Shown: positions 10,111 through 21,200 of the stretch, in pieces
Numbering within the stretch: position 1 is the first letter of the stretch
How the letters are laid out: the number at the start of each line of letters is the position of its first letter
Assembly: GCA_905250885.1 (NCBI GenBank)
Contig: CAJNOQ010000014.1
Coordinates: forward strand, 1 to 64,000
Length of the DNA: 64,000 nt
Source of the DNA: Didymodactylos carnosus
Taxonomy: Eukaryota > Rotifera > Eurotatoria > Philodinida > Philodinidae
Direction: 5' to 3'
The notes under the pieces: model-generated
Told to the model about the DNA's origin: nothing
Database searches by the model: none
What the model saw: the letters and a program-made list of their open reading frames with translations, nothing else
Translations under genes and position numbers: made by a program

Positions 10111-13100
10111 TATGAGCAAGATAATGTCTGCATAGTAACTACAAAAGAAACTAAATCCATTGATCTCAAGATTTAAAACGATAAAATATCTCAATACTTG
10201 TATCTTTATCATCAAATATTTCCATTTATTGCTCAACTTTTTCTCATTAAACACCAAACTTGAACATTCTCGATATATCTCTCTACAATGAATAAATCTA
10301 AAATTCAAATAATATTATCGATCTTTTGTATTTAGTCAAACATATATTTACAGATGATTGATATTAATAAAAAAATGTCAAAAAGAAAAACAAGAACCCA
10401 TTGAACTTTTTTTTATTTAACATATAACCAGATGAATCTGACCTCTCACTTTATATAGTTATTATTTAACAGTAAATATGTTTTTAATTGTTTTTATATA
10501 TCTTTTATAGAGTAGAATATGGTCGGGGCATAGATTATCTAATTACAAAATCAAATTTTGTCTTCCAAATAAAATCTTGACTATTTCACAACAGGTTCAA
10601 TTATGTGTAGAAAATTGAATGGGCATATAAACTTGTGAACGAACAATAACACACATAAATTGTATTTTCTCTTCTTCTTTTATTGTTTGAATAAGATGCG
10701 AGAAATCCTACATCCTCCATATATGCAACTGATTTATCAAGTATCCGATTAGAACCATCACTTTTTCTTTTCTTTTTTTTTTCCATAAAGCTTTTGGAAG
10801 ATGCGCTATTTCTTTCTCATTCTTAGCTTTTCGACAATCTACTTTTGTTCATTTCTTATTTTTGCTCAATTTTGGTGATGATGATGATGACTTTTATGTT
10901 ATTGTCTCTATTTTTCTTTTACTGTAGAATGTATAATAGAGAGAGAGGGAAGGGAATCTCCCATTCTATCCATCGTCCCATAGGATACATCAAGCAATAC
11001 TTGATCAGATCATTTCTTCCAATTTATTATTAGTTTTTCTTTTTTTGCACATTTCTCTCTTTCGAATAGAAAAAAAAAAAAAAAAGAAAAATAATAATAA
11101 TAATAAAATCAGTTTCAGAATTGCAACTGGTATTTTAAAAATTTTTCTTCATAGAAATATGACACTATATAGTTCTTCATTCATTCATATTCTTTTGTAA
11201 CAGTGACGAATGTCAATCAATATCATAATATAGTTTTTTTTCTTTATTTATTTATTTAAACCTTGGGTAAGATTCGATCATATTTCAATATCAAAAAATT
11301 GTTTACATAAAAAAGAAAAATAGAACGTTTATTTACCTTATATGATGAGTTCATCTTGGTAGATAGTGGAAAATAAAAATAATTTTAATATGAGAAACTG
11401 TACTATTAATAGACTATGCAATGAATTTAATCAAAAAATATACAAGATGTTTTTTTTAGAAAGAAATTGATATTCTGTATTTTTCTCATTATTAGTACAG
11501 TACATTTTGTTAGAAAATTGAATGGTCTCATTTATTCAAAAATTTATCTAATTTTAAACAGATTAAATTTTGATAAGTCGATGATAGTATAAACCTAACA
11601 AATAGAGTAGATCAGGATCGTACATTCACACATTATTTTTAACAGATTATTTTCAAGTGATGAATGACAGTACTCTTAGAATACGATCTTTGATCTCTAA
11701 TATCCTACATTTTTTTGTGAAAAGAAAAGCAGTTGTTGTTTATATTATGTGTGCGAGTAAGTTATAAAATTTGATATGTATGAAATCAAATGTGCAAATG
11801 TACATGTGGTGCTTCATACACACAGTTAGAAAAATATTGAATTGAAAATATTTGACAAGAGTTTGTGTTATTATTGACATATGGTGAAAAGAATAGGATA
11901 CATGTAGACAGAAAAATTATCATCGAATCACATTTATGAAATAATTTAGCTTGATTTTTCGGGAACAATTAGAATTTCGACTATTTATAAGAGTTTGTTT
12001 CCTCTTTATTCATGTTACGCGTTTATCATTCATCATTCCTTATTTTATATTTCATTTACAATTTTTTCTCAGCTATTTCAGTAAGATGATCATGTACCAT
12101 GACAATTTTGAGCTATTTGATAGGTTACATTACACACTAGCATAGATTATTTTATTATAATGGCTGATCAAATATCTTTCCTCTAGTCAAAGAAATGTAC
12201 ACATGATTAATCAATGTTTCAACAAATTTATCTCAAGAAACCATCGTTCTGTTGTTCAGAAATCAAACAGATCAGAATATGTTGACTGTAGGAGTATCAT
12301 AATTGAAGATTCAGAGATGTATTATCCGTTTTCTATATACCCTCAAAGTTATCAGAAAATAATTGCATTTTATCTATGAGATAATTGATCTGATGAACAT
12401 GCGCAGAAAGTTTAAAATACATTAACAGTAGCAGCTGTTAGTCAAATGTTTCGAATTAGTCATCAATTTTATTATCTTCTAAAGAACATAGTTCATTGCC
12501 AGTAAGAAACGTCAAACAAAGACAATCAGAAGTGTAGCTTATGAAGTGTCAAAATTACGGACTTGTTCTTTTTTTTTGATGACCGTGAACATCATCCGCC
12601 TTACGAATTATTTAACAAAAAAAATAAGTTTTTATTATTTGCGGCTATAATGTAGAATATACTCACGATGTTCAAGATTTATTTTTTCATTCATCAATTT
12701 ATCTTCTTCATATAACTAGAACTAGTAAATATTGTATAAATAATTTGAAGACCATTTTCATTATGAAATGTACCTTCCTGTTAACTTGATAAACAGATTT
12801 GAATTTTGTATGTTTTTATGACAAGTAAATCAAGATGTTTTATATAGTTTGACGAAGTCACGTCAGCCTATATCATAACAGTAGTTGTAATAAAACTAAA
12901 TAATGTTTTTGCCTGCAGCTGGCAAATGTATATAGTAGCATAAAAGAGATAAATAATTAAACTAATAATTAATCAACATAATGTGTTTTCTATTTCCTAG
13001 ATAGTGACATGACATAATATTTAATCTAATTCTATTATTGTTTTTTGTTGCAACAGACAAAAAAGCATATGAAAGAAAGAAAGTGATAGGAATGATTGTT

Positions 13101-13583
13101 CATCACTTTTCAAATTATTCACATCAATGAACGTAGAGATATTTATCTAAGTTAAAATCTTTCATATCAGTCAAAACTGCTTTTATTTTTTTACTTGAAA
13201 CGTTATTTAAAACTTAATACATGGTATGTATGTGTGTGTGTACTTATGATCGTTGTGTTTGTTGTCTTCTTTTTAAGAGTTTAGAAATATCTAGGTTAAT
13301 GAGTAGAAATCACCTTGATAAATATCGATTCACTGAGAAATGATTAATGATGATGCGTCCATACGCCTGTTATTGAGAGATAAAGAAAATATTAAAAATG
13401 TGTGCCATAGAATACCAAAATAAATATGACGAAGGAAAAGATGGAATAAAAATAATACTTGGTCATAAACAAGTGACATTTCTTCATTCCGTATGTGATA
13501 ATGATTAGTTAAAATTTTAAAGATTTTCATGAAGAAACATTGTTACAATTACTTTTCAATTTTCATGACTCATTACCCATATA
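10111..13583. other. Gene-free stretch
   Basis: AT-rich DNA with small chance ORFs, poly-A/T tracts (about 11070-11085) and short AAT and ATT runs. I found no gene, RNA gene or clear repeat family. Confidence 0.45.
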
Positions 13584-13652
13584 CAGAGACGGCAAAACGA
13601 TTTCAAATGAGGTAAGGCTTGGTTTAAAGCAGTCATACCCCTGCCCTCCCCA

Positions 13653-13653
13653 N
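13653..13653. other. Ambiguous base (n)
   Basis: This is the only non-ACGT character in the window. It lies immediately before the left copy of a perfect 124-bp inverted duplication, so this spot may be an assembly junction. Confidence 0.95.
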
Positions 13654-13777
13654 ATAATCAAATTTAAAATGTCATAGTTTTTCACCATTTTTTTCCTTAC
13701 AATAGCTGGACAATATTTTATATTTTTATTCGAGATGAATTCTGTTATATTTTATTACCGGAAATGTTTCATATTCT
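13654..13777 (+). repeat. Perfect 124-bp inverted duplication, left copy
   Basis: Identical over all 124 bases to the reverse complement of 16259-16382. It starts directly after the n at 13653. Confidence 0.95.
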
Positions 13778-13879
13778 TGTTTATATCTAGATTAAGTAAA
13801 ATTTCTATCATGTGCCACTTTATTCTATATATTCATATAAATGTAAAAGGCTGGCGTAACTTACGTATTTCTGTTAACT

Positions 13880-14165
13880 AAACCACAGGGTCCCATCAAG
13901 CTTGTGTATGGTGGTTCTTGCTGATATTGCTCAAGCCATTGACGGTAGTCTCGGCGTATTTCCTCAAACTTTTCGTCATCAAAAAACGTAGTTCATCGCA
14001 GATAAGCGATTTTTCATAGTAGTAACGATCCTTTTTCGTAAACCTAGCGTCTCTGTCGTATGTATGACTTAATGTTGATTGATTTTAACAGGCTTTTTCA
14101 AACTTTTCCAAAATGTTTGCAATCGGATCCACGACATCACGACGTTTGCAATTAAATTTCACATC
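13880..14165 (-). pseudogene. Degraded protein-coding remnant
   Basis: Read on the minus strand, this stretch gives protein-like segments with balanced composition, for example EEIRRDYRQWLEQYQQEPPY, IANILEKFEKAC and an acidic/basic stretch with RFTKKDRYYYEKS. The frame is broken more than once. I do not recognise the family. It lies inside the putative hAT-like element, so it is either a transposon gene remnant or a captured host fragment. Confidence 0.3.
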
Positions 14166-14666
14166 CTCTAAAAAAAGATAGCTACACCGTAAAACACAGA
14201 ATGCACCAGTAATGGGTTAATGACAGATTTTTGGAATAAAATTTGAAAGCGTTTTTATAAGATTTATTTGAAAAGTGCTTTTACATGGACTTCGACAGAC
14301 TAATTTGCATTACTCATGTTTCCGGTGATATGCGCAACGAAAATATATTTGCTTTCGTATAAATGGAAGTGGTTTAGTTGTGTAATGAAAAAAGCGTCAA
14401 AAGGGCATTTTAAACCATGGTGCGTATTATGCATGGATAGCAGTTTTTCTTGCTCAAAATATCGGAAAAAACCAAGCGAATTTTCAACAACAGAGTATGT
14501 TCTTGTGTTAAGCAAAAAAAATAGAATTTTACCAACTAAAAAGCGCGTTTTGCGCTTTTACACTGGAAAGAAGCTAAAATTTTCAACACACTCTTGTTCA
14601 TTTAGAAATTGTCCACGATGAAGTAGCATAAACACATATGTAAAGAAATTCAGAGTCTAATATTGA

Positions 14667-15114
14667 AATGGGATCAGAGCTGGGCAACTCCGGTTAGGTA
14701 CAACTCTAACTTCGAGGAACTCAATTCCAACTCCGTTTCAACTTCGAGGTAAAATCTATTCGTTCTTTTTCCTTCCTGTTTTTTAATTCATCCGTATAAC
14801 GGTCCTGTTTTCTTTTATAATAGTATGCACAAAAAACATCATTATAATAAATCAAAATTACATTTTAACAATGTTAATTTTGAAAGCATATTCCTTGTCA
14901 TACTACTGCGATGTGATTGAAACAAAAAATCTGATTGTGAAAAAACACGCTCTACAGAAACTGACGATGTTAAAGAAATTTTGAATCGGAGTTTCGGAGT
15001 TGGAGTTGACAAAGTCTATCATCAACTCAACTGCGGTCGTTTAAAAACCAAACTCCAACTTCGCAAAAAAAGACGTTCAACTACGGAGATGAGTTGCCCA
15101 GCTCTGAATGGGAT
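14667..15114. mobile_element. hAT-type MITE with perfect 16-bp TIRs and 8-bp target duplication
   Basis: The element body is 14675-15106 (432 bp). It begins CAGAGCTGGGCAACTC and ends with the exact reverse complement. It is flanked on both sides by AATGGGAT (14667-14674 and 15107-15114), an 8-bp target-site duplication typical of hAT. Sub-terminal sequence is also inverted-repeat-like, with GAGTTGGAGTTG-type runs pairing with CAACTC and CCAACTCC blocks. No coding capacity. The intact duplication and ends imply a fairly recent insertion into the older element around it. Confidence 0.93.
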
Positions 15115-15179
15115 AAGGTTCAGCAACAGGATCGAATTCGCGTAAGGCTCAAGCCTTACCCCGCCTAGTGGCTCCGCTG

Positions 15180-16258
15180 CCAACGTACATATATACTTTC
15201 ATTATATAGATAAAACATAATTTTTCTCTAGCTCTCAAACTGAGAAAAATTATTATGTAAAAATTATTTTACATTAGATAGGCAACTAGCAGCAGAGAGT
15301 GTAAGAATTGAACAGGCAAGCATGCTTTTACAGAATGACACAAAGATGTTGTACTACTTTTTCTCTAATGTAACTGTTCGTTTCTATGAACAAATCTTCA
15401 AGTATGGATCTTCATTAGATAATAATATATAAATGGCATAGATGTTACTTTTTTTCACTTATAAGTTTCAACGGTTGTTTTTACACATTTTATTAACAGA
15501 AGGAGCAGTTTCATAAAGGTGGCATACAAAGAATAATTATAACTAAACTACCAATCTCACCATTTTCAAGTTTCTACATAAAAGTGACGTTTACAAAACC
15601 CATCATCGGCCACTGACATCTACAGTAGTTGTATTTTTCCTGTCTAACTCTTAGTATTGAATTAATTTTCGAGAACCTGAAAAATTTAAGAATATATAGG
15701 TCTACCATCAACTCTTGATGACACTTCCTCATCGATCCTCCTGAGTCCGGAAAATTTCTACTGACATCAGCTATATAGTAGAAGAGAAAAAGCGTACGTG
15801 GTTTACCGCATTCCATCATTCCAGACGCAAAATGCTCAAGAAAATCTTACATTAACTCATATCAATCCTGCTTATTACGTGGGTAAGTGAAATGATTTCG
15901 AATCAATCAGATAGGATTTAACGGATAAAAAAATCTATGGCGTATGCACATTGTTGTCTTGAAGAAAAAATTCTATAGTTAGATGCATAGAAGTTTCTTA
16001 ATCTTGCGAGTGACAGTTATTCATTGAAAAATTTCGATGAAGAAAATTACTACAAACTGCGCTTATCAAATATTTCTCATAATTAAAATTATGTGTATCT
16101 GACAAACGTCACGTAGCGGTTGTTTTATTCCTTCCATCTCTCACAGTGTATATCACTCTCTATTAATTTAACAAACATGATAAACGCCTGTTGTCACGAA
16201 CGAAGATCAGTGCGATAATAAGGCCTTTTTTTTCTTATTGTATTCAAGTCCGTTATGT
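15180..16258. other. Gene-free stretch inside the inverted duplication
   Basis: No coding sequence recognised. A minus-strand ORF at 15574-15819 has no family resemblance and looks like chance. Confidence 0.4.
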
Positions 16259-16382
16259 AGAATATGAAACATTTCCGGTAATAAAATATAACAGAATTCA
16301 TCTCGAATAAAAATATAAAATATTGTCCAGCTATTGTAAGGAAAAAAATGGTGAAAAACTATGACATTTTAAATTTGATTAT
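16259..16382 (-). repeat. Perfect 124-bp inverted duplication, right copy
   Basis: Reverse complement of 13654-13777 without a mismatch. The two copies bracket about 2.5 kb. Confidence 0.95.
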
Positions 16383-17523
16383 AATGGCAAATGTTTTATA
16401 CAAATAAGGATATAAACATACAGTTTTCCTTCAAATTGTTATCAAATATCTAACGTGATAACGAATAGGAATGTATAAACATCAATCTTGACAGTTAGAA
16501 CGAACATACGTTTTGTATCTCAACGTATTTAGTAGAGTTGAGAAAGAATTTGAATAGTATATGTTTAAAAAAATAGAATTGACTATTTCAATACTATCTG
16601 AGATGATAAAATTTTCAAAAGATAAATTCTTGGATCTTTTTTTCGAGATATCGTCTATTAAATTTAAATACAGCCAATTTAAAGATGTTCTAGATCAATA
16701 AAGGCTAAAATTTGTTTTACTGATTGTTACCAATTTGACTTTTCAGAAAAAAAAGTTTCATTAATTTAACAATTAAGCGTCTTCAACGCGCTAATGATGT
16801 TGAGAAATTTCATTATCCCCTTTTTTTAATTAGGTGTGGATATAATATGATAGTAATTTGTTATAGTGAAAAAAAATGCCTTACTTAATCTATTATCAGA
16901 GGTGTCTGACGAAACTATTTTTACAGAATTCTTGAAAAGACTGTATTGTTAGAAGAAGAATAAAAAGTGTATTTAATTCTTAAAGTAAAAATAGTAAGCT
17001 GTTGAAAAAATTAAATTACATTCTTTTTAAAGAAGGTTTTATACTAAAATGTCGGCATAAAATGAACAATATACCATTTACCATTTGTTATCGATCTCAG
17101 AAATTTTTTTCTTTTATGAAGAGAATTATTTTTATTAAAGATTTTTGAGAGGAAAACTGCGTAAAATCCTTAGAAAACAAAATGATCTCCATCGCAGTTT
17201 TTTCTCAGCTGAAACTTCTACTTTAGTGGTGCAAGATAACGATGACACATTTTCTCTTTTGAAGAAATGGAATACGCTTCACTTTCTTCATCAAACTCTC
17301 TATAACATGGTTAATTTCAAGAATATGTTTTAAGGCGATTAAGTCTTTATTTCCCATTAAACTTCGAACATACGAGAATAATATTAAATGAGTGATGAAT
17401 AGTGTGTATCTCCAGTTATCTAGTTCAGTTAGTTTAAGGGCACTTTACTCCTCATAAATAAGAAAAAAGGCTGATTATTTTTTTTATTGCTTTTTCTTCC
17501 AGTCTGCTTAACCTGGCCACGGT
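16383..17523. other. Gene-free stretch
   Basis: Nothing recognisable beyond AT-rich non-coding DNA. Confidence 0.45.
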
Positions 17524-17838
17524 ACGATGCCCATTTCTTTTGTACGATTGACCTCAAATTTTTGCCAGAGGTACACAAGATTTTATCTCTGGTGGTGATA
17601 CACTTTTATGTAGAAACGTTTGGTATTTTGTGGACTTTTGTTTATTCTACTTTGTCTCTGAATTCTAGAGTTCTCAACGTTAGAAAATCAAACTTGTAGA
17701 AAGTTTTTCAATATTTTTCATATAACTCGAAAAGTGAGAGAAACAAAAAAACCACAAAAAAGGGATCCTGAGCTAGATCTTGTGTATCTCTAATAAAAAT
17801 TTGATGTCAATTGAACAAAAAAAAAATGGGGTCGTAAC
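17524..17838. repeat. Degenerate inverted-repeat element
   Basis: 17524-17586 matches the reverse complement of 17771-17838 at about 75-80%. Shared blocks include CAAATTTTT, GATACACAAGAT/GGTACACAAGAT and ATTGAC. Two small ORFs overlap it (17487-17699 on +, 17773-17967 on -), but each spans one arm and neither resembles a known protein. Confidence 0.6.
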
Positions 17839-18072
17839 ATAATCAGCTGAAAAACTGAGTTTTCCAGAAAACTTCCCAACCGTATCTGATAGGGAAACTG
17901 AACTGGTCTCAACAGATACATCAGAGTCTTGTACATATCTTGATAAAAAATTTAAGTTTCTAAACATTATACTTTAGGCATGGAAGGAATCATTCGAACG
18001 GCCTTATAGAAGGGGTAGGGGGCATCCAAAAGAATCAGAAAAATAGTGCTGCAGATACAATTTTGTTTTTCA

Positions 18073-18297
18073 CAGTTTATTCAAAAATATAAGATAGTTT
18101 TATGGTAAATTGAATAAATTTTGAATTAAGACAGACAGCAACCTGCAGTTTTCATAAAGAGTTTTGAGTTTATATTTCTAACAAAAACATGTGCACTTAC
18201 ATCATTGAAAATTAAAAACTGCAGTTTGCCATCTGTCTTTATTTAAAGATTATTTAATTTACCATAAAATCTCTTTTTATTTTTGAATGAACTGAAA
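18073..18297. repeat. Small fold-back element, about 225 bp
   Basis: 18073-18160 pairs with the reverse complement of about 18205-18297. Shared blocks include TTTTATGGTAAATT, AAGACAGA and CTGCAGTTTT. The loop is about 40 nt. No target duplication is evident. Confidence 0.7.
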
Positions 18298-21200
18298 TCT
18301 TTTAGAAGTATTGTTTAGTATGTTTTTGATCTTATAATTAGTTGCTTTATCGCTTTTGTTGCTAGATTCGTACTAAACATATTAAAAGATAATTAACTTC
18401 GTTCATAATAAATGCATAAGCTTTGTCAAAATATCATCTGTGTAATTTTAAGGTTTTTTTTTACTATTTTGTTAATATATATTAGAAGACGAAGAGTATC
18501 GTTTTATTCTACTTCTTAATGTTTCTTTTCTTTGTGGTATTTTGAACTTGTTCTAACTTGAAAAAAATCATTTTAAGAAAAATAACACTGTAGAGAGAGT
18601 CTGTTGGGAAGAGTTACTTTCTTACATACGCATAAATACGCCAACAACATATTTAAGATGAAATGATATGTCGTCAAAAGAAATTTTGTTCAGAAAATTC
18701 AATCGACCAAAGACCATAGAGAGAGAAAGAGAGAGTGTATATTATAGAGTTGATAAGTTATGAAGTGTGTGCATCCTTTCATTTATATTCTAATGATCTC
18801 TCTTCACCGAATGATGTCAATAAGACTGATCAGATCATTTTTTATCCGAGTTTTCTTTAGGAATAATTCTTTTAGCTACAGCAAAAGGAGAAATATTGTT
18901 CCCTTGTTGGCAATACTCTATTACAAATTCAATTGATATTATGAGCAAAAAAAAAGAAAAGAGAAAAGGACAAAAAAAAGTTGTTTTTTCCTCTTTTTCT
19001 TTTCTTCTTTTTGTTGAATTATTGTTCGACCAACCGAATCAATTTTAGTGAATTACTAGCTGCGTGGTATATATAAGCTAGAGAGAAAAGTAGTTGTAAA
19101 GATATAATGGAATTTTCTTGTATTTAAAAAATACCAGTTCTTTTTACATAAGTATTCATACATACACACGTATCAATGATGATGAACACATTTGAACAAT
19201 AAAAAATAATAATCTTCTCACACATTCTCATACAGACATCAATCAAAAAAGAGAACACGCAAAAACTATCTTATAATTACATCTTATTTATTGATACCAA
19301 CATACACACACATGTTTGCTTTTTTCATTTATAACACCCATTAAAAATACGACACTTCTTATTTTTAATCATGCTGTTGAACAAGATGGAAATAGGAAAA
19401 CAAGGTAAGATTCGCTTATATCTAAAAAAGAGGAAAAATGACTGTTCAAAACTAGTTCTAATTACTATAAAAGATTTGTAGAAAAATGTGACTGTATTGA
19501 CACAAGCACTTCAATTAAGTGAATAGAAGAAAGATATAGCCTTAACTGAGAAAAAAAACGTATCATGTTTAGAGTCTTAGTTTCCACTCTGGATATACAT
19601 ATCTATTGAAAGGGATAAAAAGAGAGATAGAAATAGAGAGAGAGAAAAAGGCGATGTTTATTGTTTTTTTGTACAAGAAACTAATCGATGTGAAATGTCG
19701 TTAAAAAACACATTTTGTACAATTTCCCGGCGAATTCAATTTGGAATAGATACCATTTTCATAGTAAGTTAGAGAAAGAATTTCATATCTCCCTCCTCTA
19801 CACATTGGCTACGTGTAATCGAAAACAGAGTAAAATCTGCTACTCTGGAAGACTATATTTAACTCATGACTATTTAATCTGTTGTTGAGTTGTAGCACAT
19901 AGTCTTGTAGAAAGAGTTATCATTTTTAAGCTATTTCACTTTTGAGCTAGATAAATTGTAATTAATTTAGTGATATTCAAGCAATAAAAGTCACTTTGTT
20001 AACTTGAGCAGAATATAATTTTTGACTACTTGAAATAGTTTAAACTAATCATCATTCCTTATGTTAATTCATTGTATTAACATAAGTATTTCTCAAAATA
20101 ATATATTATTTTTGAATAATTAAAAGAGAAGATTAGATACACCATAAAGCATAGAACATGACAAATCACTGTAAGGTATATTATTCGTATAAGTGATGTT
20201 AAGCTATAAGCTTAACAAAAAGAAAAAATTATCTGTGTTTGAGAAACTTAGAGATATTTTAACAAAGTATATAGTTCAAGAATATCTCTCCTGTCGAACA
20301 TAATGTTTCATTTATTAGCACTAGTGTAGGATTTCTAGTTACAATTTGAACTTTTCACACATCAGTAGTGATTCCTTTATTCTCTTTTTCAATTAGATAT
20401 GATCTACTGCTGTTATATGTCAATAATTCGTAGGGCAGCTGAATTATGTTTGTCAAAAAATTATCTCTTTACATTAGCGCTTAATAAAATTGCTGTTTGA
20501 TGAATATGTAGAGAAAGAGGGAATCACTGCTGGGGAATATTATCTTTCATAAACTAAGATTAAATCAGATATATATACACACACGGGAACAATTTTGTGT
20601 ATACAATAATATCGACGAGGCAGCGTTAGAATTCGATCTTGTAAACACTGATACCATTAATCAATCCAATAGGGATGATAGTTGTAACTTACAAAGTACA
20701 ATTATTAGCAGAACTAATTTAGCAGGTATTTTTTTTAAACATCTTACTAATAATCGTAGGTATCGAGTAGGAAAAAGATTTCATAAACTTTTAGAGTACA
20801 ATATAAATACTGTAATATTATTTCTGCTTCGAATGTGAGACGACTTTCGGATGTATCATTCAATAAGATACTGATATGTCCACGTATTCATATTTCCAAG
20901 TAAGCAACCATTATGCCACAGTTTGATTCATAGTTAGTTCGAAGGAAAAAATATATTCGTCATATTTTTGAATCTATCGATATAAGACTTCAACTGTTCA
21001 TAAACTACTAGATGTTTTTTAACTTCTAATTAACATTCGTATCTATATCATAGCATAATTCCTAAACTCTCTAAAAAAAATTCGAATATTTATTTTTTGA
21101 GAAAAGAAAATAATATTAGGGAAATAAAAGTATAAGAATCAAATTTTGACTTTATCATTCGTCAAAAACAATCATTTTCAGGTTTTGGGATAATGGCGGA

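Larger units (their letters stand above)
13584..15179. mobile_element. Probable old hAT-like non-autonomous element, interrupted by a younger MITE
   Basis: The left end reads CAGAGACGGC followed within about 40 nt by GGTAAGGCTTG. The right end, reversed, reads CAGCGGAGCC followed by GGTAAGGCTTG. CAG-starting ends with an inner shared block suit the hAT superfamily. The flanking 8-mers (CCCATATA and CCAACGTA) match only partly, so the duplication is uncertain. The interior is GC-richer than its surroundings, contains a protein-like remnant (about 13880-14165) and is split by the MITE at 14675. The ambiguous base at 13653 lies inside. Confidence 0.4.

Noticed and set aside
12391-12412. CTGATGA followed by GAAAG, reminiscent of a hammerhead ribozyme core
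   Set aside because: The segment between the boxes does not form the required stem II and the cleavage-site helix is missing.
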